This document shows positions 51,539 through 61,918 of a stretch of 64,000 bases of DNA, piece by piece. Location of the stretch: NCBI RefSeq assembly GCF_039542905.1, contig NZ_BAABIS010000001.1, positions 5,146,001 through 5,210,000 of the forward strand, given 5' to 3'. A program made the position numbers and the translations under genes. This stretch comes from Kitasatospora terrestris (GTDB lineage: Bacteria > Actinomycetota > Actinomycetes > Streptomycetales > Streptomycetaceae). Position 1 is the first letter of the stretch. Each line of letters opens with the position of its first letter. The notes beneath the pieces are model-generated. The model was not told where the DNA came from and did not search any database. It worked only from the letters and a program-made list of their open reading frames with translations.

Positions 51539-51791
51539 TGGCCGCGGATTCGCGGTTCTGATGGTTGCGAGGGGGTTGCGGAGAAGATGTGAAAGCGTGG
51601 AGACGCCTGCACTGATCAGCTCGTTTGTCCGCCAATGTCCGGTCCGGCAGGGTTTGGTGAGACCTGCCTCACACTGTCCCCCGGCTTTCTGAGAATTCGT
51701 CCCCAGCGGGCCGGGCGGCCTGCCGCCGAGTGGGTGTCGCATGGCAGGATCGGGCGGGATCGAACAGCACAGAGCGGGGGAGGCCGGGCCG

Positions 51792-53282
51792 ATGGGGGCG
51801 GGGCAGCGTACGGAGTCGACGGGCCTGCGGCCCTGGGTGCGGGCGGCGATGCGCTGCGGCGCGGTCCTCGCGGCCGCGGTGCTGGCACTGCCGCTGGCCG
51901 GTGCCGCGTACGCGGCACCGCAGCCGGACGGGCGGCCGACCGTCTCGGCGGGCGCCGACCCGCTGGCCGACGCCAAGGCCACCCTCGGGCCGATGCTCGA
52001 CCGGCTGCACGAGCTCTACCAGCAGGCCGAGGCCGCCACCGAGCAGTACAACGGCTCGGTCGCCAAGCTGAACGAGCTGCAGGAGCGCGTCGCGGACCTC
52101 CGCAACGGCGTCGCCCGGCAGCAGCTCGCGGTGGACGCCGGCACCGACCTGGCCTCCCAGCTCGCCGCCGCCCAGTACCGCAACGGCCACGCCTCGGAGA
52201 TGGCCGAGCTGCTGCTCGCCAAGGACCCGTACGAGGCCGTGGTGATGGCCGAGCTGCTGGACTCCGCCGGCCGCTCGCAGTCCGCCTTCCTGGACCGGCT
52301 GAAGGCCGACCGGGCGGCGCTCACCGCGCTGCAGGCGCAGACCGAGCAGGCGCTGGGGGACGTCCAGGCGACCGCCACCCAGCAGGAGGCCGCCAAGGCC
52401 GACGTGGCCAAGCGGCTGAACGACGTCGAGCAGATGGTCACCTCGCTGACCGGCGCCCAGCGCAGCGAGCTGGAGCAGCTGGAGAAGCAGCAGGCAGACC
52501 AGGCGCAGCTGGCCTTCCTGGCCTCCGGCGCGCTGGGCAAGGGCGAGCGCACCCCGTCCGAGGCCGGCCGCAAGGCCGTGGCCTGGGCGCTGGGCCAGCT
52601 CGGCAAGGACTACGTGTGGGGCGGTGCCGGGCCGGACGTCTTCGACTGCTCGGGCCTGACCTCGCAGGCGTGGCTGCACTCCGGCCGCCCGATCCCGCGG
52701 ACCAGCCAGGAGCAGTGGGCGCAGCTCACCCGCGTGCCGCTGAACCAGATCCGCCCCGGAGACCTGATCGTCTACTTCGGCGGCGCCACCCACATCGGGA
52801 TGTACATCGGCGGCGGCCTCATCGTGCAGGCCCCGCACACCGGCGACGTGGTGAAGGTGTCGCAGATCGGCGCGATGCCGATCCTCGGCGCGGTCCGGCC
52901 GGACCCGGAGGCGGGCGCGGACGACAAGGGCGGCGCCTGGAAGGTGCCGGACGTCCCGATCGGCCCGGTGCGGATCGCCCCGGCCAAGCCGTCCACGCTG
53001 CCGACGCCGCCGGCCACCGGGCCGACCCCGCCCGCGCAGCCGACCACGCCGGCGCCGGGCGGGAGCGCCACCGGCAGCCCGTCGGGCACGCCCTCCGGGA
53101 GCGGGACGCCGAGCGGGACGCCGACCGGCTCCGCGAGCGGTTCGGCGAGCGGGCAGCCCAGCGCCACCGGCACGCCGTCCGGGACCGGCACGCCGAGCAC
53201 CGGGCCGACGCCGGCCTCCCCGAGCGCCAGCGCGCCCGCGGTGCTGTCGGCGAGCGGGAGCGTCCGCGCCACCGAGGGCTGA
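51792..53282 (+). CDS. Secreted NlpC/P60 peptidoglycan hydrolase
   Basis: A 496-residue exported cell-wall enzyme. Signal peptide (about residues 1-42, AVLAAAVLALPLAGAAYAAP), a long coiled-coil (about 55-240), an NlpC/P60 domain (about 250-370) and a Thr/Ser/Pro/Gly-rich tail (about 400-490). The catalytic cysteine is in DVFDCSGLTSQAWLHSG and the histidine in GATHIGMYIGGG, so it is an active endopeptidase that cuts muropeptide stems, as RipA-type proteins do. The tail probably spans the wall. I chose the ATG at 51792, with GGGGGAGG 8 bases upstream, over 51741. Confidence 0.88.
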   Translation: MGAGQRTESTGLRPWVRAAMRCGAVLAAAVLALPLAGAAYAAPQPDGRPTVSAGADPLADAKATLGPMLDRLHELYQQAEAATEQYNGSVAKLNELQERVADLRNGVARQQLAVDAGTDLASQLAAAQYRNGHASEMAELLLAKDPYEAVVMAELLDSAGRSQSAFLDRLKADRAALTALQAQTEQALGDVQATATQQEAAKADVAKRLNDVEQMVTSLTGAQRSELEQLEKQQADQAQLAFLASGALGKGERTPSEAGRKAVAWALGQLGKDYVWGGAGPDVFDCSGLTSQAWLHSGRPIPRTSQEQWAQLTRVPLNQIRPGDLIVYFGGATHIGMYIGGGLIVQAPHTGDVVKVSQIGAMPILGAVRPDPEAGADDKGGAWKVPDVPIGPVRIAPAKPSTLPTPPATGPTPPAQPTTPAPGGSATGSPSGTPSGSGTPSGTPTGSASGSASGQPSATGTPSGTGTPSTGPTPASPSASAPAVLSASGSVRATEG

Positions 53283-53286
53283 GCAC

Positions 53287-53320
53287 GGCCGGGGCCGCCC
53301 CCGCGGGGGCGGCCCCGGCC
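53287..53320. terminator. 34-base palindromic terminator
   Basis: Arms 53287-53302 and 53305-53320 are exact reverse complements with a 2-base centre. It sits between convergent genes, the hydrolase and the oxidoreductase. Confidence 0.85.
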
Positions 53321-53332
53321 TGCTCGTCGGCC

Positions 53333-55615
<2,283 letters not shown>

Positions 55616-55803
55616 GACCGGGTACCTCCTGCTCCACGGGACGAGCGCCGTTGCCGTCCCACCGCCCATCCTTCCACCGCCGCCCCGCCCCGGGAGCCCC
55701 GGGTCGCACCGCCCCACCGGGGCCCCGGGTGCCCACGGGGCGGCGGCGCTCGGGTGGGTAGGGTCTGGGGGTCGGTACGGGGCGGCGGTGGAAGGGGACC
55801 GGG

Positions 55804-56628
55804 ATGACGGAGTCACCGGTGGGGAGTTTCGGTGCGGCGCCGGAGGCGGCGGAGGTGTCGCCGGAGGTCCGGGGGCTGCTGGTGCGGTTGCGGGACGGCG
55901 CGTTCGAGGCTCCGACGCCGGACGGCGCGATCCACCTGCTGGACCGGGTCGCCCGGGAGATGACCTCGCTGCTCGGCCGGTACGACCGGGAGACCCTGGT
56001 CGCGTGGCGCCAGCTCGGCCAGTTCCGCAACGAGTCGGGTGACGCGGCGGGCGCCGTCCACCTGCTCGGCCAGGTCTCGGTGGACATGAGCCAGGCCCTC
56101 GGAGCGTCGGACCGCGAGACCCTGCACGCGCAGGCGGACCTCGCGTTCGCGATCGGCAACGCCGGCAACGGGCACGACGCGGCGCTGCGGCTGCGCCACC
56201 TGGTGCCGGTGCTGCGCACCGAGTTCGGCGCGCAGCACCCGCTGGTGCTCACCGCGCAGGTGCAGCAGGCCGTGAACACCGGCCGGACGGGCGACGTGCT
56301 GACCGCGGTCGGGGAGTTGATGCAGCTCGTCCCGGTGATCGAGCAGGCGGTCGGCGACGAGGGCATCACGCTCGCGGAGGCGCGGGCGGAGCTGGGCCGG
56401 ATGGTGCCGCAGTGGCGCCGGGTGGTGGGCGGCGGGCCGCTGCCGCCGGTGATGGCGGTGGCGATGGTGCACCGGTTGATCGTCTGGGACTTCGGTTCCG
56501 ACAAGGAGGCGGACGCCTACCTGACGGAGCTGGAGCGGGCCACCGGACGCAAGGGCCTGGCCGCCCGGCTCGCGGCGGTGCCGGACGGCATGACCGCCCC
56601 GCACGCCACCGCGATGGTCCTGGGCTGA
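55804..56628 (+). CDS. TPR-like helical repeat protein
   Basis: A 274-residue protein with tetratricopeptide-type repeats (about residues 45-175). The pattern RYDRETLVAWRQLGQFRNESGDAAGAVHLL is followed by ALGASDRETLHAQADLAFAIGNAG and FGAQHPLVLTAQVQQAV. This is the spacing seen in the C-terminal halves of streptomycete SARP-type regulators and of NB-ARC-TPR proteins. Here it stands alone with no signal peptide, DNA-binding or kinase part, so it is probably a scaffold or a regulator fragment. The ATG has GGGGAC upstream. It is convergent with the STM401x operon, 24 bases from its end. Confidence 0.78.
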   Translation: MTESPVGSFGAAPEAAEVSPEVRGLLVRLRDGAFEAPTPDGAIHLLDRVAREMTSLLGRYDRETLVAWRQLGQFRNESGDAAGAVHLLGQVSVDMSQALGASDRETLHAQADLAFAIGNAGNGHDAALRLRHLVPVLRTEFGAQHPLVLTAQVQQAVNTGRTGDVLTAVGELMQLVPVIEQAVGDEGITLAEARAELGRMVPQWRRVVGGGPLPPVMAVAMVHRLIVWDFGSDKEADAYLTELERATGRKGLAARLAAVPDGMTAPHATAMVLG

Positions 56629-56652
56629 CCCGCCGCCGGGCCTGACGTATCG

Positions 56653-57501
56653 TCACATTCCGTGCGGGATCCGCTCCAGGACGCCGTCGGTGAACACGTC
56701 GTACAGCGGCAGGGTCTCCAGGTGGACGTACCCGATGTGGCAGTCGCAGACCGGCAGCGGGCACGGCCGCGGCCGCAGCTCGGCGCGGTAGCTGCCGTCG
56801 TACAGGTTGCCGAGCGGCGGGCGGACGAAGTGGCAGCGGCGGACGGTGCCCTCGCCGTCGACGGAGACCACGGTGTCGCCGGTGCGGCAGGCCCGGCCGC
56901 CGCTGGGGTGCGGGTGGCGGCTGTAGTGGAAGAGCGGGTCGAGCTCCGTCCACCGGGCGGCCTCGGCGTCGGTGTAGTCGCGGCCGTCGGCGGCGTTGAT
57001 CCACAGGTAGGTGCCGGCTGGCAGTTCGGCGCGCAGGCGGCGGGCGGGTTCGAGGTGGTCGGGTTCGCCGACGACGCCGACGCTGTACCGGATGCCGAGC
57101 GCGGTCAACTCCCCGCAGCGGTCCAGGAACCGCCGGGGGTCGACCTGGCCGGGGTGGTAGGTCACCCAGAGCGCGAGGGTGTCGGGGTCGGCGTCGGCGA
57201 GCCAGTCGGTGCGGCAGCTGAGGTTGGTCTGGATCGCCACCCGGCGTACGTGCGGGGCGTGGCTCAGGTCGACCATCGCCCGCCGGTACCAGGACCGGAC
57301 GAGGCCCTCGCCCCAGGGCGTGAACAGCACCGACAGCCCGCCCTCGCGGTAGTCGGCGGCCCAGGCGGTGAAGCGTTCCAGGGCCGCCCGGTCGGCGCGC
57401 AGCTGCTCGGGGCTGTCCCGGCGCTTGGCGAACGGGCAGTACGGGCAGTCGTAGTCGCAGGACGCGAGCGGGCCGCGGTAGAGGACGGTGAGGTGGTTCA
57501 T
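56653..57501 (-). CDS. STM4011 family radical SAM protein
   Basis: A 282-residue radical SAM enzyme. The cluster-binding motif C15-x3-C19-x2-C22 (ASCDYDCPYCPF) is intact. Further cysteines near the C-terminus (VRRCHF and PLPVCDCHIGYVHLE) may bind a second iron-sulfur cluster, as in SPASM-like enzymes. The DxxTLALWVTYHPGQ stretch sits where substrate-binding strands lie. The reaction is unknown. It is the last gene of a five-gene operon, overlapping the upstream gene by 4 bases. I identify the family by motif and by the unmistakable gene order. Confidence 0.85.
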   Translation of the reverse strand: MNHLTVLYRGPLASCDYDCPYCPFAKRRDSPEQLRADRAALERFTAWAADYREGGLSVLFTPWGEGLVRSWYRRAMVDLSHAPHVRRVAIQTNLSCRTDWLADADPDTLALWVTYHPGQVDPRRFLDRCGELTALGIRYSVGVVGEPDHLEPARRLRAELPAGTYLWINAADGRDYTDAEAARWTELDPLFHYSRHPHPSGGRACRTGDTVVSVDGEGTVRRCHFVRPPLGNLYDGSYRAELRPRPCPLPVCDCHIGYVHLETLPLYDVFTDGVLERIPHGM

Positions 57502-58814
57502 CGGGCCTCGTACGCCTCCATCCGGGCCGCCACCTCGGCGGAGAACAGGGCGGGGCCGATCGCGTCCGAGTGGGCCAGGCCCTCCGGGGTGAGTGCGGCG
57601 CCGTCGGCGGTCAGCCAGCCGCGCTCCTCGAAGGCGGCCAGTTCGGCGGGGAAGTCCTGCCGCGGACTGCTGCCGAAGCGCCGGCGGTACGCGGCGAGGT
57701 CGACGCCCTCGGCCTGGAGCAGGGACTGCAGCAGGTGGCGGCGGCGCGGCTCGTCGCCGCTCATCTCCCAGCCGTGCTCGGCACGGTCGAAGTCGGTGCC
57801 GGCCACGTAGGCGTCGATGATGCCGCGCACGGCGCTCGCGTCGACCGCGTAGTCGAAGGAGTAGTGCAGCTTCGAGGTGTAGGAGCGGGCGCCGCAGCCG
57901 AGGCCGACCATGCCGTCGGTCTGGCAGGCGTACTCGCCGGTGCTCGCGGTGGCCGCACCGCTCCGGCGGAACATCCGCATCGACACCTGCTCGTAGCCGG
58001 CCGCCAGCAGGTGGTCGCGGCCCGCGCGGTAGAGCGCGAGGCGCTGGGCGTCCCAGGCGGGGGAGGGGCCGGGGGAGCGCCGGCCGAGGCCGGTGAGCGG
58101 GCGGACGTAGAGCGGGTAGAGGTACAGCTCCTCCGGCTGCCAGCCGAGGGCGGCGTCCAGCGAGCGCAGCCAGCTCCGCTCGGTCTGGCCGTCGATCCCG
58201 TAGATCAGGTCGATGTTGAGCACCGGGAAGCCGGCCGCGCGGGCCCGGTCGAGCGCGGTCTCGACGGCGGCGCGCTTCTGCGGGCGGACGGCCGAGCGGG
58301 CCTCGGTGTCCAGGAAGGACTGCACGCCGATGCTCAGCCGGGTGGTGCCGCGCTCGGCGAGGACGGCGAGCCGGTCGGGCGTGCAGGTGTCCGGCGAGGC
58401 CTCGACGGAGAGCGGGACGGCGCGCAGGTCGACGCCCATCCTCTGCTCGGCGATGTCGCAGAGGCGGGTCAGTTCGGCGGCGGCCAGGTAGGTGGGGGTG
58501 CCGCCGCCGAACGCCGCGAGGGCGAAGCGGGCGCCGGTGTCGAGCGCGGCCCGGACGGCGGTCGCCTGCCGTTCCAGGGCGTCCAGGTACGCGGTGGTCA
58601 GGCCCTCCGGGCTGCCGATCCGGGTGAACAGGTTGCAGAAGCCGCAGCGCACCTCGCAGAACGGGACGTGCAGGTAGAGCGAGAGCGCGTGCTGCCGCTC
58701 GCCGGCCCACACCTCGCGCAGCGCGGGCCGGTCGGGGAGCGGCCGGTAGGCGGTCTTGTGCGGGTAGGCGTAGACGTAACTCTGGTACGGGGATTCGGCG
58801 GTGGTGGTCGTCAT
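57498..58814 (-). CDS. STM4012 family HemN-like radical SAM protein
   Basis: A 438-residue radical SAM enzyme resembling coproporphyrinogen III oxidase/HemW. The motif C53-x3-C57-x2-C60 appears in LHVPFCEVRCGFCNLF, with FGGGTPTYL as the SAM-binding glycine-rich loop and a C-terminal HemN-like domain. The phenylalanine directly after the third cysteine in HemN-type clusters (CxYC/CxFC) reads CGFCNLF. It is not a likely haem enzyme, as no haem gene is nearby, and this subfamily always keeps company with STM4011/4013/4014/4015. Its start overlaps the end of the hydrolase gene by 4 bases. Confidence 0.85.
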   Translation of the reverse strand: MTTTTAESPYQSYVYAYPHKTAYRPLPDRPALREVWAGERQHALSLYLHVPFCEVRCGFCNLFTRIGSPEGLTTAYLDALERQATAVRAALDTGARFALAAFGGGTPTYLAAAELTRLCDIAEQRMGVDLRAVPLSVEASPDTCTPDRLAVLAERGTTRLSIGVQSFLDTEARSAVRPQKRAAVETALDRARAAGFPVLNIDLIYGIDGQTERSWLRSLDAALGWQPEELYLYPLYVRPLTGLGRRSPGPSPAWDAQRLALYRAGRDHLLAAGYEQVSMRMFRRSGAATASTGEYACQTDGMVGLGCGARSYTSKLHYSFDYAVDASAVRGIIDAYVAGTDFDRAEHGWEMSGDEPRRRHLLQSLLQAEGVDLAAYRRRFGSSPRQDFPAELAAFEERGWLTADGAALTPEGLAHSDAIGPALFSAEVAARMEAYEAR

Positions 58815-59656
58815 CCGGATGGTCCAGGGGAGAGGGGAAGGGTGAAGTGGGCGTACGGGACCGTCCAGACGACCTCGTGGCCGATCCGGTGCCCGGTGTA
58901 GCCGTCCTCGCCGTACGCGGTGCCGTGGTCGGAGCAGACGATCGCGAAGCACGGACGGCGGGCGCTCATCGCGGTGAACAGCCGGCCGATGTGCGCGTCC
59001 ACGTACTCCAGCGCGGCGGCGTGGCTGGCCCGGGAATCGCCGTGCTCGCGGGTCGCGCCGGGCAGGTGGAACCAGTTCGGCTGGTGCAGCGCGGAGACGT
59101 TGAGGAACAGGAACAGCGGCTGCCCGGGCGGCTGTTCGGCGGCGACCCGCTCGGCGCACGCCACCTGCGACTCGAAGGAGGTGGGTGAGGGGACGCCCAT
59201 CTCCGGCTCCCAGTGGGCCTCCTGGAACAGCCCGGGCAGCACCGAGCCGAGCGGGCCCCGGCGGTTGAAGAAGCCGACCCCGCCGATGCAGACCGTCCGG
59301 TACCCGGCGCCGGCCAGCGCGGACGGGAGGTCGGGGGTGTCGAACACCCAGGTCCTCGGCTCGGTGGTCTCCGAGCCGGCGAAGCGGGCGGCGAACAGGC
59401 GCGGGTGCGGGCCGTCCGGCGACGCGGGGGTGGGCAGGAAGCCGGCCAGGATCGCCTGGTGCGAGGCGTAGGTGAAGCTGCCGGGGGCGTGCCGCCGCTC
59501 CCACCGCCCGGCGGGCAGCCGGCGGGCGAGGTTGGGCAGCCGGCCGGCGGCGGCCAGCTCCTCGGCCACGTCGTACCGGAGGGTGTCGAGGGTGACCAGC
59601 AGCAGGTCGTGCGAGCCGACGACCTCGTTCATGTCGGGGAGGGAGGGGTCAGGCAC
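58811..59656 (-). CDS. STM4013/SEN3800 family hydrolase (alkaline-phosphatase superfamily)
   Basis: A 281-residue soluble protein of the sulfatase/alkaline-phosphatase fold. The metal-binding Asp is in LLLVTLDTLRYD, the nucleophile region is in GSFTYASHQAILAGFLPTP, and the distal metal ligands are in IVCSDHGTAYGEDGYTGHRIGHEVV. The active site therefore looks complete for a phosphodiester or sulfate-ester hydrolase or a phosphomutase. No signal peptide is present, so it acts inside the cell. The GTG at 59656 has GAGGA 5 bases upstream and overlaps the STM4014 stop by 8 bases. Starts at 59668 and 59632 are alternatives. Confidence 0.82.
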   Translation of the reverse strand: MPDPSLPDMNEVVGSHDLLLVTLDTLRYDVAEELAAAGRLPNLARRLPAGRWERRHAPGSFTYASHQAILAGFLPTPASPDGPHPRLFAARFAGSETTEPRTWVFDTPDLPSALAGAGYRTVCIGGVGFFNRRGPLGSVLPGLFQEAHWEPEMGVPSPTSFESQVACAERVAAEQPPGQPLFLFLNVSALHQPNWFHLPGATREHGDSRASHAAALEYVDAHIGRLFTAMSARRPCFAIVCSDHGTAYGEDGYTGHRIGHEVVWTVPYAHFTLPLSPGPSG

Positions 59657-60728
59657 GGGCGTCCTCACGTAGGTGCGCGATCCACGCGCCGTAGGTGTCG
59701 AGGCCGGCGGCCGGGCCGTCGGAGAGGCCCGGGAGGCCGGGGAGCAGGTCGCCGAAGGCGTTGACCTCGCCGACCAGCGTGCGGCGCCAGCGCGGGGCGG
59801 GGAGCAGGTCGACGCCGACCGCCGGGCTGCGCGGGAAGCAGGCGGCGGCCCGCTCGGCGGTCTCCAGCAGGGCCGGCCAGGCGGGGCCCGCGGCGGCCCG
59901 GGCGGCGGCGAGGTCGCCGCGGGCGCCGCCGAGGTGGAGGTTGGTCATCGGGTGCCGGCCGGTGCGGACGACGGCGTGGGTGGCCCGGCCGCCGACGACC
60001 ACCACGCGCAGGTCGGCGGCGTGCCCGTGCTGCCCGGCCTTCGGCACCCACTGCTCGACGTGCAGGCGCTCGGGCGCGAGCCGGTCGACCAGCTCGGCGA
60101 CCTCCCGCTCCGAGCGGTGGCGCCGCACTTGCAGGGAGTTGTGCAGCCCGTCCGCCGCCGACTCCACCGAGGTGGTCGCCTGGACCCGCCCGCCCGAGCC
60201 GAACTCCAGCGCCACCACGCCCGACGCGGACGACCCGTGCGCGGGCTTGAGGAAGACCCGGCGCATCCCGGCCGCCCGCAGGCGTTCCTTCAGCTCCTCC
60301 CACCCGGCGGGGGCGGCGCCGCCGAGCGCCCGCGGCACCGGCACCCCGGCGGCGGCCAGCCGGGCGTGCGCGGCGGGCTTGTCGAACATCGCCGCGATCT
60401 CCGCGGGGTCGCCGAGCAGCCGGACGCCGGGCCGCGCGGCGAGCCGGTGCAGGGCGCCGACAACACCGGCGTACCAGGCGGGCCCGCCCTCGACCCGGGT
60501 GGGGGCGTACCCGGCGCCGAGCACCGGCCCGCGCAGCAGCGCGTCGACGGCCGGCTCCTCGCCGGGGGAGTCGATCCGCAGCAGCGTGCCGGGCGCCGGG
60601 CCGGCCGACCCGCGAAGGACGTCGAGCCAGGGCAGGACGGCGGGTTCGGGCAGCCCGGCGGCCCGGGCGGCGGCGGCGAACAGGGTCACCCGCCGGTGGC
60701 CCGGGTTGCCCAGCACGGTGAGGCGCAT
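59649..60728 (-). CDS. STM4014 family ATP-grasp-like protein
   Basis: A 359-residue protein. After an N-terminal alpha/beta domain (about residues 1-115) come features of the ATP-grasp fold: MFDKPAAHARLAAAGVPVP, a lysine in RRVFLKPAHGSSASGVVALE, HVEQWVPKAG, and the metal-binding end VGVDLLPAP...VGEVNAFGDLLPG. Such enzymes join a carboxylate to an amine or thiol with ATP. The family has no assigned substrate. It lies 14 bases behind STM4015 and overlaps the hydrolase gene, so it is translated with them. It would be the step that builds or ligates the product. Confidence 0.83.
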   Translation of the reverse strand: MRLTVLGNPGHRRVTLFAAAARAAGLPEPAVLPWLDVLRGSAGPAPGTLLRIDSPGEEPAVDALLRGPVLGAGYAPTRVEGGPAWYAGVVGALHRLAARPGVRLLGDPAEIAAMFDKPAAHARLAAAGVPVPRALGGAAPAGWEELKERLRAAGMRRVFLKPAHGSSASGVVALEFGSGGRVQATTSVESAADGLHNSLQVRRHRSEREVAELVDRLAPERLHVEQWVPKAGQHGHAADLRVVVVGGRATHAVVRTGRHPMTNLHLGGARGDLAAARAAAGPAWPALLETAERAAACFPRSPAVGVDLLPAPRWRRTLVGEVNAFGDLLPGLPGLSDGPAAGLDTYGAWIAHLREDARA

Positions 60729-60742
60729 CGCGGCCGGACCGC

Positions 60743-61693
60743 CTACTCGGCGACGGCGACGTAGCGCCACTTGTCGTCCGGCTTCTCCGCGCCGGAGAGG
60801 TCGAGGGCGACGCCGGGCAGCGCGTCGCGCAGGCGCTGCCGGGTCTGCTCGGTGAGGTAGTGGTGGTGCAGGTCGAGGGTGCTGAGGTGGGTGAGCGGCT
60901 GCCCGTCGAGCAGGGCCTCGGCGCCCTCGTCGGTGAGCGCGCCCATGGAGAGCGCCAGGCCGGTGAGCCGGGGGACCACGGGTGCCCGCGCCACCAGGGC
61001 GGCGATCTCGTCCTGCTGCTCGGCGTTCTGCAGGCCGAGGTGGCGCAGCGCTGGCAGGGCGTCGCCGCCGAGGAAGGGGGCGAGGTCGGCGGTGGTCCAG
61101 TCGCCGCCGTAGCTCGCGACGCCGAGCCAGAGCTCCAGCCGCTCCAGCGCGGGGAAGTCGCAGGCGCCGACCGCCCGGACGACGGCGCCGGGCAGGCCGC
61201 CGGACTCGAAGCGCAGGGCGCGCAGCCGCTCGTGCCGCAGCGGGCTGAGGGCGAGCCGGGTGGAGCCCTCGTAGTCCTCGCCGGCGCCGCGCACGACCAG
61301 CTCCTCCAGCTGCGGGTACGCCGTGAACAACGGCGTGATGTCGCACATCTGGAGCCAGGAGATCTCGCACTCCTCGAAGGTGATGTCGCCGAGGAAGAGC
61401 GCCCGCAGCGCGGGCAGCCGCCCGGCGGCGGCGACGATCGCGGCGAGCGCCCCGGTCAGCGGCTCGGGCTCCTCGGGCGCCCAGTTGCCGATCACCACGG
61501 CGGTGACCCGGGCGGTGTCGACGGTGTCGAGGAAGCGCTGCCAGGCCTCGGCGAAGGTCACCGGGGAGTCGTACTCCAGGCCGATCCGCCAGGCGACGGC
61601 CGCCGGGTCGGGCGGGGCGGCGCCCTCGGCCGCGGCGAGGAAGTCGTGGACCGGGAGTCCGTGGAACTCCTCGATGTGCTCGTTGATCGTCAT
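60743..61693 (-). CDS. STM4015 family leucine-rich-repeat-like protein
   Basis: A 316-residue cytoplasmic protein. The N-terminal 75 residues (EEFHGLPVHDFLA, AWRIGLEYDSPVTFAEAWQRFLD) are followed by several LRR-like units (LPALRALFLGDI, YPQLEELVVRGAG, HERLRALRFESG, FPALERLELWLG, LPALRHLGLQNAE, LTHLSTLDLHHHYL), ending in a short tail. This is the STM4015 family, presumably an adaptor that binds a partner or substrate. It is the first gene of the operon, with GAGGAG before the ATG at 61693. In similar proteins two copies per locus are sometimes seen; here there is one. Confidence 0.85.
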   Translation of the reverse strand: MTINEHIEEFHGLPVHDFLAAAEGAAPPDPAAVAWRIGLEYDSPVTFAEAWQRFLDTVDTARVTAVVIGNWAPEEPEPLTGALAAIVAAAGRLPALRALFLGDITFEECEISWLQMCDITPLFTAYPQLEELVVRGAGEDYEGSTRLALSPLRHERLRALRFESGGLPGAVVRAVGACDFPALERLELWLGVASYGGDWTTADLAPFLGGDALPALRHLGLQNAEQQDEIAALVARAPVVPRLTGLALSMGALTDEGAEALLDGQPLTHLSTLDLHHHYLTEQTRQRLRDALPGVALDLSGAEKPDDKWRYVAVAE

Positions 61694-61848
61694 GCGCTGC
61701 TCCTCGGTCGTGGTGCGGCCGAGGCCCTGTCTACCAGGCGGGCCGGACATCCCGGGGCGCGGGCGCCCCTGTCAACGGTGCGGCCGCCCGAGCCGGGGCC
61801 GTCCCGCCTCGGAGGAATTGATAGGAATTCCACGAAGTGAGACTACTG

Positions 61849-61863
61849 TTCCGCAAGGCGGAA
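61849..61863. promoter_or_regulatory. Perfect palindrome between the STM401x operon and the FAH gene
   Basis: TTCCGC-AAG-GCGGAA, extended by TG...ACA on the outside, lies in the 225-base divergent region, 56 bases before the FAH-family start and 156 from the STM4015 start. This is the size and shape of IclR- or TetR-type operators and could serve either direction. Confidence 0.65.
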
Positions 61864-61918
61864 ACATTGATATACCTCGGAGCCAGCAGACGTGCGACGA
61901 ACCAGGTGGTGATGGGCA

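Noticed and set aside
57498..58814. Annotating the HemN-like gene as a coproporphyrinogen III oxidase of haem synthesis
   Set aside because: Its tight operon with STM4011, STM4013, STM4014 and STM4015, and the absence of haem genes nearby, make the STM4012 family assignment better.
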